DNA of 6,892 nucleotides. It comes from Gammaproteobacteria bacterium. GTDB lineage: Bacteria; Pseudomonadota; Gammaproteobacteria; Granulosicoccales; Granulosicoccaceae. Position numbers and translations under genes: made by a program. Location: the NCBI GenBank assembly GCA_019634245.1, contig JAHQVR010000156.1, forward strand, positions 1 through 6,892, given 5' to 3'. Shown here piece by piece: positions 6,325 through 6,892 of the stretch. Every line of letters begins with the position of its first letter. Position 1 is the stretch's first letter. A model generated the notes under the pieces. It was not told where the DNA came from. It saw only the letters and a list, made by a program, of their open reading frames with translations, and did not search any database.

Positions 6325-6672
6325 ATGGATCCGCAAATGCCTTACGATGAATCCTTGGCAGATCGCGTTCGCGAAACGCTAAGCAAAAGTCCCGAGGTTG
6401 TTGAGCGTAAGATGATGGGCGGCCTGGTGTTTATGGTCAACCAACACATGTGTTGTGGCGTTACTGGCACATCATTGATGGTTCGTGTTGGAAAAGACGC
6501 CTACGAAAAATCCCTGGCCAAACCAAACGTCTCTCCATTAGATATCGGTGGAGGGCGTCAACCTAAAGCTTTTGTACTCGTGGCACCAGAGGCCATCAAG
6601 AACAAAAAAAGTCTACAGAGCTGGATTAAAAAAGGCCTGGCATTCGTCGAAACACTACCCGCCAAGAAATAA
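6325..6672 (+). CDS. TfoX/Sxy N-terminal domain protein
   Basis: 115-residue cytoplasmic protein consisting of a stand-alone TfoX N-terminal domain. Family-like features are the start MPYDESLADRVRETL (5-19), KMMGGLVFMVN (29-39), MCCGVTG (42-48), LMVRVG (51-56) and the end SWIKKGLAFVETLPAKK (99-115). The C-terminal TfoX domain of full-length Sxy/TfoX competence regulators (about 200 residues) is absent, so a direct role in competence should not be assumed; such short members are mostly uncharacterised. Two starts are possible: ATG at 6325, with a weak AGG 9 nt upstream, or ATG at 6337, which begins at the conserved MPYDE and has GGA 7 nt upstream. The second fits the family N-terminus better. 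It is preceded by the hairpin and followed by the tandem-repeat array. Confidence 0.88.
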   Translation: MDPQMPYDESLADRVRETLSKSPEVVERKMMGGLVFMVNQHMCCGVTGTSLMVRVGKDAYEKSLAKPNVSPLDIGGGRQPKAFVLVAPEAIKNKKSLQSWIKKGLAFVETLPAKK

Positions 6673-6747
6673 AGATGACAAGAATACTTACCCAACAGCT
6701 GCGTCTATCAGTTCCAAGCCATTGCCATAGCGGTTACTAGCTACCCG

Positions 6748-6892
6748 AAGCAACCCGGAAGCAACCCGGAAGCAACCCGGAAGCAACCCGGAAGCAACCC
6801 GGAAGCAAGCCCGAAGCAAGCCCGAAGCAAGCCCGAAGCAAGCCCGAAGCAAGCCCGATAGCAAAACCGATAGCAAAACCGATAGCAAAACC
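6748..6892 (+). repeat. Three-block tandem repeat array (11/11/12 bp units)
   Basis: Block 1 is five perfect copies of AAGCAACCCGG (6748-6802). Block 2 is five perfect copies of AAGCAAGCCCG (6803-6857). Block 3 is ATAGCAAAACCG (12 bp) in two full copies plus 11 of 12 bases, cut by the window end (6858-6892). The blocks abut without spacers and share the core AGCAA. Degenerate units seem to precede: ATAGCGGTTACT (6727-6738) and TAGCTACCCG (6738-6747). Eleven is not a multiple of three, so blocks 1 and 2 are unlikely to be selected as protein repeats. It is a minisatellite-type array with roughly one unit per helical turn; its function is unknown. The array continues past the window. Confidence 0.95.

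Noticed and set aside
6675..6740. Mini-frame ATG ACA AGA... just after the TfoX-domain gene
   Set aside because: Only about 21 codons, no ribosome site beyond chance and no recognisable peptide.
6688..6888. 66-codon minus-strand frame through the tandem array
   Set aside because: It uses a TTG start inside the repeat. Neither 11-mer unit contains a minus-strand stop in any frame, so an open frame is expected without coding function.
6727..6892. CRISPR array or iteron-type origin
   Set aside because: Units abut with no variable spacers, so it is not CRISPR; no replication initiator gene or clear DnaA box was seen nearby to support an origin.

Overview
The window most likely comes from a gammaproteobacterial chromosome of moderate GC. 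The evidence is a BaeS/BaeR-like two-component pair, a proteobacterial-type class II xylose isomerase and a short TfoX N-domain protein. No phage, transposase, plasmid, CRISPR, rRNA or tRNA signal was seen. The genus cannot be named from the sequence alone.

Left half (1-3010, minus strand): three genes point the same way, in transcription order a VOC/glyoxalase-fold protein (3010-2615), xylose isomerase XylA (2534-1209) and a major facilitator transporter (from 1175, cut by the left edge of the window). XylA has all its catalytic and metal ligands. The transporter starts 33 nt after the xylA stop, so the two are probably co-transcribed. An inverted repeat lies just upstream of xylA. No xylulokinase or classical xylose permease is visible.

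Middle (3011-5576): a 446-nt divergent intergenic region holds candidate regulatory repeats. It is followed on the plus strand by a BaeS-like sensor kinase (3457-4902) and a BaeR-like response regulator (4899-5576) that overlap by 4 nt (ATGA). The kinase has an unusual lysine/arginine-rich stretch in its periplasmic part.

Right half (5577-6892): a secreted four-EF-hand protein (5684-6163) lies 107 nt after the regulator. The motif TGTGCAAW-N3-TGTG, whose TGTG elements start 11 nt apart, occurs twice upstream of the kinase and once, inverted, upstream of the EF-hand gene at its putative -35 region. This suggests that the response regulator controls both its own operon and the EF-hand gene. An acidic calcium-binding periplasmic protein beside a sensor with a polybasic periplasmic segment is a plausible feedback or calcium/envelope-stress module. 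A 20-bp-stem hairpin (6221-6268) follows, then a TfoX N-domain gene (6325-6672). The window ends inside a three-block tandem repeat (units of 11, 11 and 12 bp) that runs past the right edge.
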